From assembly GCA_029204225.1 (NCBI GenBank), contig CM055099.1, positions 48,927,290 through 48,991,289 on the forward strand: 64,000 nucleotides of DNA, read 5' to 3'. A program made the translations under genes and the position numbers. Origin of the DNA: Diphasiastrum complanatum (Eukaryota; Streptophyta; Lycopodiopsida; Lycopodiales; Lycopodiaceae). The notes beneath the pieces were generated by a model. The model saw only the letters and a list, made by a program, of their open reading frames with translations, had not been told where the DNA came from and made no database searches. This document shows, piece by piece, positions 23,274-35,164 of the stretch (positions are counted from its first letter, which is position 1; the number at the start of each line of letters is the position of its first letter).

Positions 23274-23767
23274 TCTGGAGACAAGGTCTTCTACTATATC
23301 ATATGAACAAGTTCTAAGAGGCGATAGATCTCTAGGTATCTCACTACTTATAACTGAATCTGAAAATGTTACTTTTTTAACTTTTGGTTTCTTTGTCTAA
23401 AAGCTTTTTAGCTTCTGAACTAATATCAACATAATAATATTTTTCAGTAGGCCTATCAAGGTCTAATTCTTTACTATTAGAAATTTCTACTGGTTGTTTT
23501 GCGACTTTCTCTTTTTCTGTCGCGTTATTTTGTAGATTTCGTCTTCCTAGTTTTCTTCTTATCTTTAAGAGTTGAAGAATCTTTACTACTTCTAGTAGTT
23601 ACTTTATTTATCTCTACATCTAAATTAGGCCATTGATGGTCTTGGTCTTGTGATTCGGACTCTACTTCTATCCTCTAAACTATCATGTCAGTGTTAATTT
23701 TAGATGGCCGAAGGTCATCTTTTGTAGGCGAGTTTACAAATCTCAATTTAGATTGCAGCTGTTGTGG
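23274..23767 (-). pseudogene. Second gypsy element: broken gag-protease linker
   Basis: No long frame. Short lysine-rich pieces in several frames suggest a decayed linker between the zinc knuckles and the protease. Confidence 0.4.
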
Positions 23768-24459
23768 CTAAGGACATTTAGCAATGACATTTCCTTCGCT
23801 TTTACAATTAGCACAGAGCGGCACATATCCTATTGACCTCCTAGGTTCAGGGCAATCAGGCGAATAGTGACCCGGGGCTCTACAATTGTAGCATGAACCC
23901 CTTACTCTGGGTGGAGGAGTGGAATTTCTTATCTGCCCTCTATGCAAAATAGTGTACAGTTGACCAGTACATGGTTTTGGTAAAATGTTCTTTTGGTTAG
24001 TAGGAGTTGTAGTATAAACTACCTCCTCATGATTATTAATCGGACAGAGGAATAATTCCTCTTCTAAATAGTTAGTCTGTAAACTGGGATAGTGTGTCTT
24101 GAAATGACCTTCCTTCCCACAAGCGGTACACCAAACATTGGCGTTAACCTTCACTTTTTTCGTTTGGCTTTAACATCAGACATCTGGACTTTTAAATCAC
24201 TCATTTCTTTTGCTAATATCTCAACACTCTTCCTTAATGGATCCATCTTTTCAGATTTCTCCATTCTTTTCTTCCTATCTGAATTCCTACTCTTGGATTT
24301 CCTATAAGACGATTCTTCTTCTGATGAAGAAGAATAAGATGAATACTCTGAAGACTCTTCCTCATTTACTGAATCAGATTCCGATTCAGACTTAGTAGAT
24401 GACTTAGATTCTTCTGTACGTTTCGATTTACGCTTTTTACAATTTTGTCCTATAGCCAA
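23768..24459 (-). pseudogene. Second gypsy element: gag with three zinc knuckles
   Basis: The upstream frame (24151-24459) is a highly charged serine/glutamate/lysine segment that ends in a likely coiled coil (ILAKEMSDLKVQMSDVKAK). The next frame (23768-24154) has three knuckles: CTACGKEGHFKTHY (last cysteine lost), CYNCRAPGHYSPDC (intact) and CANCKSEGNVIAKC (histidine replaced by asparagine). The two frames abut in different phases. Three knuckles in tandem mark this as a different family from the element at 17.6-22.0 kb. Confidence 0.8.
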
Positions 24460-25598
24460 GTTTCAGCTATCTGCTCAAAGCGCGAGCCACGTGACAGGTT
24501 TTGAAGCGTAGGTATCTATAAAAATCAAAGGCTATGATTTCGTCCTTGATAAATAGAAAGCCCGCATGTGAGTTTCTGAATTGAAAATCTCTGTCTCTGT
24601 CTCTCGTTGAATTCTAAATTGAAAATCTCCGTCTCTGTCTCTCGTTTTGGCAGAGGAGCGATCATTGTGTTTTGCATGTAGTGTGTCTCATGGTTGCATG
24701 AAACTAGCGGACTTTTCATGTTTTTGATGATCGTTTGAGTGCATGTGCTCAGCGATCAGTTTGTTGCCACACCAGAGATCCAGTTTGCTGCCACAGTAGT
24801 CTACTATCTCTGCTATTAAAAGATCAACATTGAAGTGCATGTGCTCACCGACCAGTTTGCTGCCACACCAGCGTTGAAGTGGAGTTGTTTTTGCATGCAC
24901 CCTGAATGTGCAAACTGAAATTTGCTCATTTAATATCTGTCTAACCAACAAATTAACAAATCAGAAATCTCTTTGTTTGTCTTTCATCAACGATCAATTT
25001 CTTGCCAAACTCGTCTCTCTGACCAGCGATTCGTTTAGTGATGTATTCTATGCAAACGTAGAGTTTCTGTCTTTCTCTCATCAGCGATCAGTTGGGTCAT
25101 GGACTGCCACCTCACCATATCATGCAATACACCATCGTTCAGCACCACCAAGTTTCTTTCGTATTCTGCTTGTTTGTATTGTGCTTGTTTGCTATGCTAG
25201 ATAAGATGCAATTTACATGCGTTATGTATAATTTTGTTTTTAGTAGCAGTGATATACGTTTCCGGGGTCATGTACGTTTTTAGGGGCCGTGTGTTAAGAA
25301 AATATAATTGCAATATTTATGAAATTAACAATTTACAAATTGTTAATGCCAATTGTATTTCTCCTAATGGACTTTAGATTTCAAACAGATATGTAACAAT
25401 ATACAATGCTTAATATCCAGAATACAGATGTTTATTGTTTGTAGGTTGGTCTAGTCCAACCTAGAATGCTTGTTGTGAGCCACCAAACATCGTGCAAAAA
25501 AAATTTACTAGATAAAAAGCCTTTGAAGCCGGCATGGTTTTGCACATCCTAAAGTGACTACGTCATCTCCTTGGAATCTATTTGTAAAGTGTAGAGTA
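24460..25598. other. Noncoding stretch with short direct repeats
   Basis: AATTGAAAATCTC-GTCTCTGTCTCTCG occurs twice (24585-24655). GTGCTCA-CGA-CAGTTTG-TGCCACACCA occurs twice (near 24745 and 24838). It may be the 5' leader of the gypsy element to the left. No gene was recognised. Confidence 0.45.
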
Positions 25599-25970
25599 TA
25601 TTTGAAAAACTCAAGGTGTAGAGTGTATAAATGTTTGATCCTTCCTTTCAAGCATCGAGGTTTGTAAAATATCCACATCAAAATCTTTTAAAATGAGAGT
25701 ATAGTGTTACGACTTCAGCTTTTAGGCTCAATTTGCCCACCCATAAGCATGTAAGTGTATTTCAGTCACCTTCAGCTTAGGGCCTAACTATAATGGTACG
25801 ACTTGGCAATAATCTAGTGGGTAGGTTTTAGCTATTTTCACATAATGTAGCATTGTTGGCTTTTCCTAATAACAAACAGATAACTTGCTCCAGTTTGCAT
25901 TCTGCATTGCAAACATGTTATTGAAGGAGTACATTAATAAAATTTAGAGATTAAACCCATGATTTTGGCC
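25599..25970 (+). repeat. Dispersed repeat R, copy 1
   Basis: It runs from TATTTGAAAAACTCAAGG to CATGATTTTGGC and matches 33160-33528 in the same orientation and 28467-28784 inverted. No coding frame, no LTR-type ends. Probably a nonautonomous element or an old noncoding repeat. Confidence 0.8.
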
Positions 25971-26945
25971 TAAAATCAGGTAATTCAAAAAGCATAAAAA
26001 AAGGTTACTCTTTTTTAGGTCAAAGTCCCAAAACAAATGTGATCGCATTGTCTCAAAAGAAGATTAAAGATAGTATGTTAGAAATCTCCTTGAAAGTCTA
26101 CTGATAGCCAATTTTCTAGCATGCTAAATTGGGCTAAAATCAATATTTTCTAAGGGACTTTTATGATAGACCTTGTATAAACTTGTCAAATATGCTGTTT
26201 AACCAGCATAAATTTGGCATGTATAGCCATATCCAACAAGGTCCAATCAGCCCGAATTAGTGTCCACATTTGCCGTATGTGCCTCGTTGTATGAAAGTGG
26301 CTAAGGCATGCTTTTTGTCCAATGTGTGGATCGAAGAATTGAATCCAAATAATATCAATTGCCTATGGTTGTTTTCATTTGGAAAAGACCACTTGCAGCA
26401 TTTACAAGACCATCTTCACTACATATTTCAAGAAGCATACCTGATTTAACAACTATAGTTTCCCATAAACTAGCATGACTTCTTTTATTTTCAGCAACAA
26501 ATATTGATTTGCTACATGTGCATGAGCGTGTGTCATTCGCATGTAGGTAAAGACTAGTGTCAACTTGATTGAAAGCTTGTTCATTGTATGTTACCATTTC
26601 TTTGCTAGTACAACACAGGGAAGGAATATTTTGCATATTTGGAATGGGTTTGTAAGATTGTTTAATTTGTTGATCTAGTGCATGTTTTCAATGATTTGGG
26701 TGGCTTCTCCGATTCATGTGCTTGGATGTCGAGTTATTACCATGGTCCTTGTGATTTGGAGTCTGGGCCTACTTCAGAGATGAAGACGGAAGCCTGGAGA
26801 AATACGAACTTGGAGCTAGCTGCAAGTATGGAAGACAGAGAATGTGGAGATTCTGATATCTTAAACCCCTTCATATAAGGCATTAAGATCGGCGGCCGTG
26901 GTAGGGCATCTAACGTGGATGTGGATGGATCAAATCACGCTCGCT

Positions 26946-27003
<58 letters not shown>

Positions 27004-28466
27004 AAAATTATTAATTATTTCTCAATTTATTTTTTTGACATTTCTATCCATGGGTGTGCCTTGTAGTTATTGAATTGTGATACAATTTTTAATTTACAAG
27101 AAGTTTTGTCCCGTCAATCAATGGTTTTTTAGGAGACTTTCACGTAGGTAAAAATTGGTGGCCATTAGCTTAAATAACTTGAAATTTCATATCGATGTGT
27201 CGTGCGTATGGCAATTTAAACTTAGAACTAAATAACTTAAGCCATTACGGATAACGTAAAAGCTTAAACTTGATGGACAAGGTCTATGTTTAGATCCTAT
27301 TCTGCTTGTGTTTCCAAGGATGTTGCATAGGATGGCTAGAATAGTCCTTGGAATATCAGCCTACATTATCCCCGTCAACAAAAGATTGGCGGTCCCACAC
27401 CAATGTAGTATAAAGAATCTCCCTCCTTATTGTGCTGGAGGAGTCAGAAATCGGTGCAGTTTGTAGATTTTGATTTGTTTTGACGTGATGCTCCATGGGA
27501 GATGAAGCTTCTAATGATTGTGAACATCTCCAGAAGATTTGAATTGAAGCAGGGTGGAGTCGGCTTGTTGGTGACTTGCTTCCAATTACTCACGCAAATG
27601 ATTCAACGGATGATGTACACGAGCTTACTATTTTTGAACATGTGCTATACACAAGCTTAGTATTTATGAAGACATGATGTGAACGACAGTGAGATGAAGC
27701 CACTTTCCCTGCATGCACATGCGGACTTGCACGAGCATATGTCTCAAGGAGACACAATACACGAGGATGTGCCATTCACAATTCATGATCACGAGGGCAA
27801 AATGGATTGACATGATGGATGCAATCTTTACGAACCCACCTAAACCCACATTGACGAGGGAAGAAGAGATGATTTGTGGATTGGCATCCACTCCTTTGTA
27901 CGAGGGTGGACAAATGTCAAAGTTCCGAGCCTGTTTATTACTTTCGAACTTGCAAACTAAGTATAGGTGATCAGGGATGGGAGTGTGAGATACAAGCCAC
28001 TTTTTCTCCCATGTATGCATGGTCACTTACAAGTGGGAATGCAAACAAAAATAAATTTTTGTTTCTTAGGAGGAAATCTCAACAATGGTACATTGTGTAA
28101 ATGCTATTATCCAATACTAGAGGCTATTAACCAATAGTAGCCGCTACCTTTTTTCACCATTTTAAGCTTTGATCACTTTGCTAATGGGAAGCAATTCATG
28201 ATGCGAGATGTACAACCAGTAGTTCTTAAATTCTTTTGTAGTTTTGGAGAACCTACTTAAACATGGCAAAACACTAAATAGTACCATAAGAGAAGGCATA
28301 TATATATCATATGTTGTTTTTAAAGTTAGGCTAACGAATACAAATGGATGACGTTGAATAATGGCAAGAAAATCACCAATCATTGGATGTTGTGAAATAG
28401 ACAATTTATCTGCACACCGACAATTAATGTTGTCCTTCAATATGTTGGGTTTCCTTGTACATAAAA
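25971..28466. other. No gene recognised; contains (AC)n
   Basis: Short frames without domains. An (AC)n array lies at 26950-27001. A partial relative of repeat R seems present near 28055-28145 (minus). Confidence 0.4.
26950..27001. repeat. (AC)n microsatellite
   Basis: About 26 uninterrupted AC units. Confidence 0.97.
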
Positions 28467-28784
28467 CATGTTTGCAATTCAAAATGCAGACATGAGCAAG
28501 TTTTTTGTTTGTTATGAGGAAAAGCCAACAATGCTACATTATGTGAAAACAATTAAAAACTAGCCACTAGATTATTGCTAGGTGGTACCATTATATTTAG
28601 GCCCTAATTTGAAGGGGATTGGAATCCACTTACAGGCTTATTGGTGAGCAAATTGGGCCCAAAAATTAAAGTCATAAACTATATCCTCATTTTCAAAGAT
28701 TTTGATGTGGACATTTTGAAAACCTCGATGCTTGAAAGAATTGACTAAACTTTTACACACTCTAGACCGTGAATTTTTCAAATA
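28467..28784 (-). repeat. Dispersed repeat R, copy 2 (inverted)
   Basis: The reverse complement shares CTTTCAAGCATCGAGG-like, GGCCTAA-TATAATGGTAC and TTGGCTTTTCCT blocks with copies 1 and 3. It is more diverged than they are. It is bordered on the right by the long TC array. Confidence 0.7.
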
Positions 28785-28813
28785 CAGTCCACACGCGCGC
28801 GCACATACACACA

Positions 28814-29009
<196 letters not shown>

Positions 29010-29336
29010 ACTCTAATAATAAAATCCACACCAATTGGCCTTGAGAATGAGTCAAGGGCATCCATTTTTCATTTTGGACATGCATTTTCTTTTTGTCAAA
29101 AACTCATGTGTGGTGGTGTCATGTGTGCCACTACCACACCAAGAGAAAACCTCCAAAAAATGATAGATTGGAGGTTTACCATGCATGGTACACGTCTATG
29201 AGAATTTTTGCCACATGTTGAAAAGTTCCAGTGCTACATTGTAGAACAAATTTTGCAACCCTAAAATCATTGATGGTTTGGCATGCATGGCAAATCACTC
29301 TAAACGTTTTTGCCATGAGAAGCTTCATCATCACTA

Positions 29337-29480
29337 TTGGAAACTTTTACATTTTGCTCCATAGGAGTTTCTACTCCTTTACAATCTTTCATTTCAAACT
29401 TTTCTAAGATAGAAGAAGCATATTTGGATTGACAAATAAAACTCAAATCCTTGCCTCTTGAAAGACAAATAAGATTATTT
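29337..29480 (-). pseudogene. Copia reverse transcriptase fragment
   Basis: One open minus frame reads GKDLSFICQSKYASSILEKF, then EMKDCKGVETPMEQ. This is the segment of copia RT where most elements have SQ-KYA--LL-KF-M-DC-P--TPM. Neither the YVDD part before it nor RNase H after it is attached. Confidence 0.8.
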
Positions 29481-29505
29481 TTGTCAAAAGATCTTATGTT
29501 TTGAA

Positions 29506-29686
29506 CATTTTAGGCTTTACTGATGGGAATGTTCCTTTAAGGATCTCCCATGAAACATTGTATTCCACTTATATTGAGCTTAGTGGAAATAATAATAATG
29601 CACATCTATTAGATGCATATGCTAGCAGAGAATTTCTTCATGACAATACTGCCATAGAATTTGACACAAGATCTGATGATGAATAG
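29506..29686 (+). CDS. Possible terminal exon, unknown protein
   Basis: An acceptor-like TTTTAG precedes GCTTTACTGATGGG, and the open frame ends with an acidic tail (FDTRSDDE, stop). I recognise no family and found no upstream exon. It may be chance. Confidence 0.2.
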
Positions 29687-29820
29687 TTGACACTTTGTGT
29701 TTTGGTATAATACAATCAATGCATTTACATTGAGAATTTCTCCTTTCTTGTTCAATGAATTTGCAAAGCAATTTTGAACATGTCATGATTTGATGACAAT
29801 GATGATCTTCTACTCAGCAA

Positions 29821-31291
29821 TCATCTAACTTTCTCTTCCTGTATCAACTTGCATGCTTTTCTAAACTTGTTGTATCGTGTGGACTTTGTTATATGTCGAA
29901 TCTGAACTTTGCGGTAGAACCACTGAAACAATTGACAAATGTAGTTCCATTTTTCATTGGTTCCTCCATGTTGTGTATTTCGATGAAATGCTGCTTGTGC
30001 TTGCCAGTGTGACTTCTCCATCCCTTGTGATGACCGTACACTGCATATTTCAAAATTATAATGTTAGTCTTATGTTTGGATCTAAATATATATGAAAATT
30101 TGAAAGCATTTTGAAAATTTTATACTAACCATGTAATGAGTGATGTGATCTTCTCCCCATGCTTTTGATACTGCATTAACAAACACGACACAAGTCCTTT
30201 GGACAGCTTTCTTATCAATATTAGAGTATTTTTCTTGTCTTAAAATAGCAATCATACTATCAAGTTTTTTTCATACATGGTTCTCTGTTTGTGATAGAGC
30301 ACCATTCATGAGAGTTATACTAATCCTTTCCATCTTCTGCCCTTTCACAATTTCTGACTCATCTATCTTAAGTACTATGATTATTTTGCCATTCACCTTT
30401 TCATAGGTTATATCATAGAATGTGACGATGTATCTTAGAAAGTAATTTAGATCAACAAATAAATTGTTTGATGCATTATAGAATATCGATCTTCCATCAG
30501 TTTCATACACCTCCTCAATATGAAATGGAGTTCCAGTGATCTTATGTATACCTATGTTTAATGTATCCCTCTCTTTCTTCAAGTGATATGTCCTAGGGAT
30601 TGGGACTTTTCTAATTTGAACTTGCTTAAAAGCTTCTCTAATTAGTTTAAATATTGTTGCATATGCTTCTCTGCTAATACCTGCAAAATGACAAGCACCC
30701 TGAACTATAGTCTTATCTAAATTGTTTTGAATGTCCACCATCAAAGACTCTGCTATTTTACACTTTACATTTGAAATCCTATTATTCATCATGGTATGCT
30801 CAGTGGATTTGCAAGTCAATATTGTGCCCAATGACATTCCTAGTGAAGCATTGTCTTTAATATTTCGAGGAGCTACTAATGCAGATCTGCAAAAGAAATA
30901 GATAGTTAATAGAATATCACCAAAACTGAAATTAAATCCAAATGTCATTGAAAAACTTACAAAAATCAGAATATCTTTACTTGAATGCACGGATCCTTCT
31001 ATTTCGATAACCTCCTTTTGAAAGCGTTTGAATATCGTTGCAACTTTGTCGCTTTTGCTTCTTACTTTCAGCCTTCTTCTTTGCCAAATCCACATCCTTC
31101 AATAATTGTAAGTTTTCAATATGAATAGACTGTAAGACTGATTGCATTTGCTCTAGTTCTAATTTGATATTGATTGTTATCTTCTGTAATGATTCATTAT
31201 TTTTGGCATTCATAATTGGAGATGGCACCCATATTTCCATTCTCGTGGAAGGAATGCATATGTAAACATTTGGCAATTTTTCCTGATTCAA
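29821..31291 (-). pseudogene. Unrecognised three-exon gene, probably decaying
   Basis: Proposed exons on the minus strand are 31291-30981, 30886-30130 and 30040-29821. Intron 1 has donor CAA/GTAAAG and acceptor TTTCTTTTGCAG/A and restores one frame (RIRAFK joined to SALVAPRN). Intron 2 has donor ATG/GTTAGT and acceptor ATATGCAG/TG. Exon 1 encodes a likely coiled coil (LELEQMQSVLQSIHIENLQL) and a basic stretch. Exon 2 encodes a globular-looking region (NLDKTIVQGACHFAGISREA, then FYDITYEKVNGKIIIVLKID). An in-frame TGA at 30271-30273 breaks exon 2, yet coding-like sequence continues (LDSMIAILRQEKYSNIDKK). In exon 3 the longer frame (GMEKSHWQAQAAFHRNTQHG) is out of phase with the predicted splice. 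No transposase or known enzyme motif was identified. It is either a pseudogene or a gene whose real splicing I misread. Confidence 0.45.
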
Positions 31292-31299
31292 ATTTGGGG

Positions 31300-31913
31300 A
31301 TGGCGGTCATATTCTAGATCTAGTGAAAATATTGCTCTTTTCGTAACCAATGGAGGGAATATCTTTGAATTTAGTCAATTTATACTGCGAGCTGTTAACA
31401 GTTCTTAACTGCGACTATAGACATTGTGGTTAGATCATTGGGAGTTGGGGAGGCCTTGGGAGTGGTGGGGGCAAGCAAATAAACAATATTGTTTTTTTTC
31501 ATTTTGATATTTTTCTATATCCTACATGGCATTCCTTAAAGGGTCTTTTTGATATTGAGAACTCCTCTAATGGCTTTGAAGCATTGATAAAGAAATATGT
31601 TCTTGCATTGAAGTGATCTATTGCAGAACTAAAGAGATTGGCAATTTGACACGCACATAAAAAGAGAAATAGTTTTGGCATGTCGACCCTCGCATGGCAA
31701 TTTTCGTGGCAATTGTGGCAATGCTAAACAGACGCATGGCATTGTCACACACCTCTAAAATTTCTATCAACGGCCAGCTCCTCGACAAACCTCTTTATGA
31801 TGGAAGGGAAAAAATTCAAAATTTTGAATATGCATGGGATAGCCATGCATCTTTCTGCCATGGAACACTAATCCTTTGAGGACTTCACACTATATAGGAG
31901 ACTTGTAGGCTCC
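31300..31913. other. No gene recognised
   Basis: Between the unknown gene and the copia RNase H piece. Only short frames without domains. Confidence 0.4.
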
Positions 31914-32486
31914 TTGATCTATCTTACTATAACTAGACCTGATCTAAGTTATAGTGTAGGCAAACTAAGCCAATCTATGCAAAATCCATTGGTTTGTCAT
32001 TGGAAAAATGCAAATGCAGGTGATAAGGTGGATAGGATGTCCACAAGTGCTTTTGTTACCTTCCTTAGCAATGGCATAGTGTCTTGGCTTTCCAAAAAGC
32101 AAGATACTATTTCTCTATCTTCAACCGAATCGGAATACAAGGCACTAACATCCACAACAAAGGAGATCCTATGGTTGAAGAGGCTTTTGGTGGAATTGCA
32201 AGTCATGGAGGCCGAGGAGCAGCCAACAATATTTTGTGACAACCAATCAAGCCAAGCATTAGCAACCAACCCCACATTCCATGCAAGGAGCAAGCACATA
32301 GAGATTGCTCACCATTTTGTGAGGGAAAAGGTTCAAGCAAAGGAGATCAAGCTACATCATGTGTCTTCTTTAGATTGCCTTGCTGATCTAATCACTAAAG
32401 CCTCGCCAAAGGCTTCATTTATCAAGTTAAGATCAGCCTTAGGAGTTGTAGATAGATGTACTATAGTTGTATCATGTAAAAATTGA
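31914..32486 (+). pseudogene. Copia RT end plus RNase H
   Basis: The frame begins in the last RT block (YLTITRPDLSYSVGKLSQ), then jumps to GDKVDRMSTSAFVTFLSNG. RNase H follows: ISLSSTESEYKALTSTTKEI, ILWLKRLL, FCDNQSSQALATNPTFHAR and KHIEIAHHFVREKV. The piece between RT and the RNase H first aspartate (about 40 residues in the family) is deleted after QNPLVCHWK, so the enzyme would be inactive. The frame ends 8 bases before the polypurine tract and the 3' LTR. Confidence 0.92.
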
Positions 32487-32493
32487 GGAGGAG
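32482..32493 (+). other. Copia polypurine tract
   Basis: ATTGAGGAGGAG directly precedes TGTTAGAATT, the LTR start. This is the usual plus-strand priming site of plant copia elements. Confidence 0.85.
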
Positions 32494-33159
32494 TGTTAGA
32501 ATTAAGCAATTTTCACATGGTTTTTGATGTATTTTGACATCTATGTGGATCCACACGTGTGAGGACCTGTGCACACGTGTGAAATGACACTTTTAATATT
32601 CAGATCCATTTTGATAAGCTTTCATTTGATTCTAATATGACATCTCCTAAATTATAGGCGTTAGGTCCTAGATTGTAGGAATCTAGAAGGTCAACACAAA
32701 TCACTAATGGATGATGTGGCAAACTTGATAGATCTTATCCAAAGTGGATATGGATAAGTACAATGAGATGTCCCACACGTGCTGGATGCAGCTTAGAGAT
32801 AGATTATGGTGATTTGGTACTTGATCCATGATGGATCCATTATTGAGCTAATGATGAGAAATTTTGGTTTCTGAAGCAATCTTTGTGTTTTGACTCTCTT
32901 AAGCACTTTCTTTGTGGATGAATGCTTAGTAAATGATAAATAAACTATTTCTCTGTTACCAAGCCGTACAATAGCTGTAATTCACAAGTGTGAAGCCGTG
33001 GATCGTCATTTTTTATTGTTCTTGCTTGATTCACAAAGATTGTCAAGTAGAAGCTAAATTTGGAAGCTAGTCTTGATATAGATCAAGATCCCAAGCTACC
33101 ATTCACTCTTTGTGATCATTTGTAGATCAATTTCAATCCTTAAACTCTGAAATTTGACA
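32494..33159 (+). repeat. Copia 3' LTR
   Basis: It starts TGTTAGAATTAAGC after the polypurine tract and ends ...AATTTGACA where repeat R begins, giving TG...CA ends and about 666 bp. It contains two CACACGTGTG-type palindromes near 32553 and 32573. The matching 5' LTR is not in the region to the left, so the element lost its 5' part. Confidence 0.75.
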
Positions 33160-33528
33160 TATTTGAAAAACTCAAGGTGTAGAATGTATAAATGTTTGAT
33201 CATTTCTTTCAAGCATCGAGGTTTGTAAAATGTCCACATCAAAATATTCTAAAATGACAGTATATTTTAGGCTTCAGTTTTAGGCTCAATTTGCCCACCT
33301 ATAAGCACGTAAGTGTTTTTCAATCACCTTCAAATTAGGTCCTAACTATAATTGTACGACTTGGCAATAATCTAGTAGCTACGTTTTAATTATTTTCACA
33401 TAATGTAGCATTGTTGGCTTTTCCTAATAACAAACAAATAACTTGCTCATGTTTGCATTTTTGCATTGCAAACATGTTATTGAAGGAGTACATTAATAAA
33501 AGTTAGAGATTAAGCCCATGATTTTGGC
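33160..33528 (+). repeat. Dispersed repeat R, copy 3
   Basis: About 90% similar by eye to 25599-25970 with the same end points. The copia 3' LTR abuts its left end exactly, so the copia element inserted at, or recombined with, that edge. Confidence 0.8.
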
Positions 33529-33967
33529 TGCGAATGCCACTCATGTTGCAATGGAAAACTCAGAATAATCCCAAGTATCCATGCTTTTTCTAGTCCACTA
33601 TAAAATTCTGCATACCTATCAATACTAGCAGAAAGAAGAGCAAAAGTGTTCCCTTGATCCTTCGGATGACAAAATGGTTGTGTGACTATTGGGCTTTTGT
33701 GAAAGAATTCCACAGGGGATTTGGTTTAAGAACGTCAAATCTGAAAAAAGATCATATGTTGATCAAGCTCCTGAATGCCTAATCTGCACAAAGGATGTTT
33801 GTACCTGTAGGTGCTACACAAATTTTGTGCAAATGTTGAGATTCATATTCCTTCCTTCTGGCCTCTTGTGTCCTAAACACAGCAGACTATTTCAGCATGG
33901 AAACAACACCGATCGTCTCCTTAAAAGACCATTGACTGCATATTACAGTCTGCTTTATTCTACTCAT
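33529..33967. other. No gene recognised
   Basis: Short frames without domains between repeat R copy 3 and the copia relict. Confidence 0.4.
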
Positions 33968-34590
33968 TTAGTTGCTCTTCCCGAACCCTAATTGCGCTTC
34001 AGGCTTTTCTAGCACTTGTAGTAGCTCAATTTCTTGAGCATGTTGTGGGGATGGAAAAGCAAGGGATGCAGCGGTATGCATGGTCCGGACAAGAAAAAGA
34101 GACTGGTCTGCCAAAGTAGTTGCATAAGAAATGAAAGTATCTCGAACATTAGAAGCCATGAAAAGAATACATAGTACCTTCAACATAAGAGTGATTGAAG
34201 TACTTTTTCTTGTCAAACCTGGACTTCTAATCAATGATATAGGTAATGATAATGAACCCTCTCACTATCATTCACAAAAGCATCATTCAAAGTACATCCT
34301 ACTTTGAACACTTCACATTCATCTCTCCCTTTTGACTTGAGATCTTCCTCACCAAGTCTCATGATAGAACCTTTTGATCTACTTTCTTTATGAATACATG
34401 TGACACCACTTGTTGCACAAATGACTTTCTTGGACTCATCACATAAAGATGAAAAAGAAACTTTTTCTTCAAACATGCTCAAAGCACCATCTTTTTCCAA
34501 ATGAGTAAATGAGTCATTAGCAACAACCATTTTCAGAGAAGAGTTTTCATTACCTCCATTTATGAAGTTAGATCTCTTATTACATTGAAG
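33968..34590 (-). pseudogene. Relict of the copia-type element found at 37.8-42.1 kb
   Basis: Minus frames read NFINGGNENSSLKMVVANDS and FTHLEKDGA, then CDESKKVICATSGVTCIHKE, and further on STSITLMLKVLCILFMASNV. All have counterparts in the cargo region of the spacer element (NFINGGEGSS, CDESKKVIFVASGVTCLHKE, STSIILMLKVLIIFFMASNV). The similarity stops where the CHS inverted arm starts, so the arm junction cuts this relict. Confidence 0.75.
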
Positions 34591-34984
34591 TATCAACTAT
34601 AACGTATTGCCTGTTTGCAAAGCAATGTTAACAAAGTACATGCTTCTGTGGTCGAACTTAAGTTAGAGCAAAGGAGCATGTGCTAGAACTGCATAGGTCT
34701 TTGTCAAGCAATGTCAACAAAGTCTTACCAATTTTGAGTAAGAAATTTGGGCTCTATTTGGGAGTTTTGAGTGTTTGATTGGTGGATTAGGGTGGGAGCT
34801 AGGTGCAAATTAGTCCATATGGCAATGAAGAATACGGTGCTCCTCATGCAGGATACGTTTTCCCTTATCAGTACGCTGCTCTGTCATGAGCAAAGCAAAA
34901 AGGAACACACTCACATGCAGCAAAAACGATCTTATCGTCGCAAAGAGAATTGTAGCTCAAAACGGAAGCAATTTCATGTATAGG

Positions 34985-35164
34985 AAAAGACGGGTAGGTA
35001 GGGTAAGAGCATAAAAGAGCTCTACGCAATTGCATTTGCGCTGGTCAGATGTATGCAGCCTAGCAGTAGAAGGTGGTCTATAACATGTTTTCTCTATCTT
35101 GTTGGATTTAGCTGTTAGATTGTATCTGACAAGCTCCTCAAAGAGTGTACTGTTTGATTAGAAA
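34985..35164 (+). promoter_or_regulatory. Putative CHS promoter, left copy
   Basis: Upstream of the start codon are GGTAGGTA at 34993-35000, the reverse of the AC/H-box core TACCTACC bound by MYB factors in phenylpropanoid promoters, and a TATA-like CATAAAAG at 35010-35017. The ATG follows about 150 bases later. An equivalent block lies in the right arm. The assignment rests on motifs only. Confidence 0.45.
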
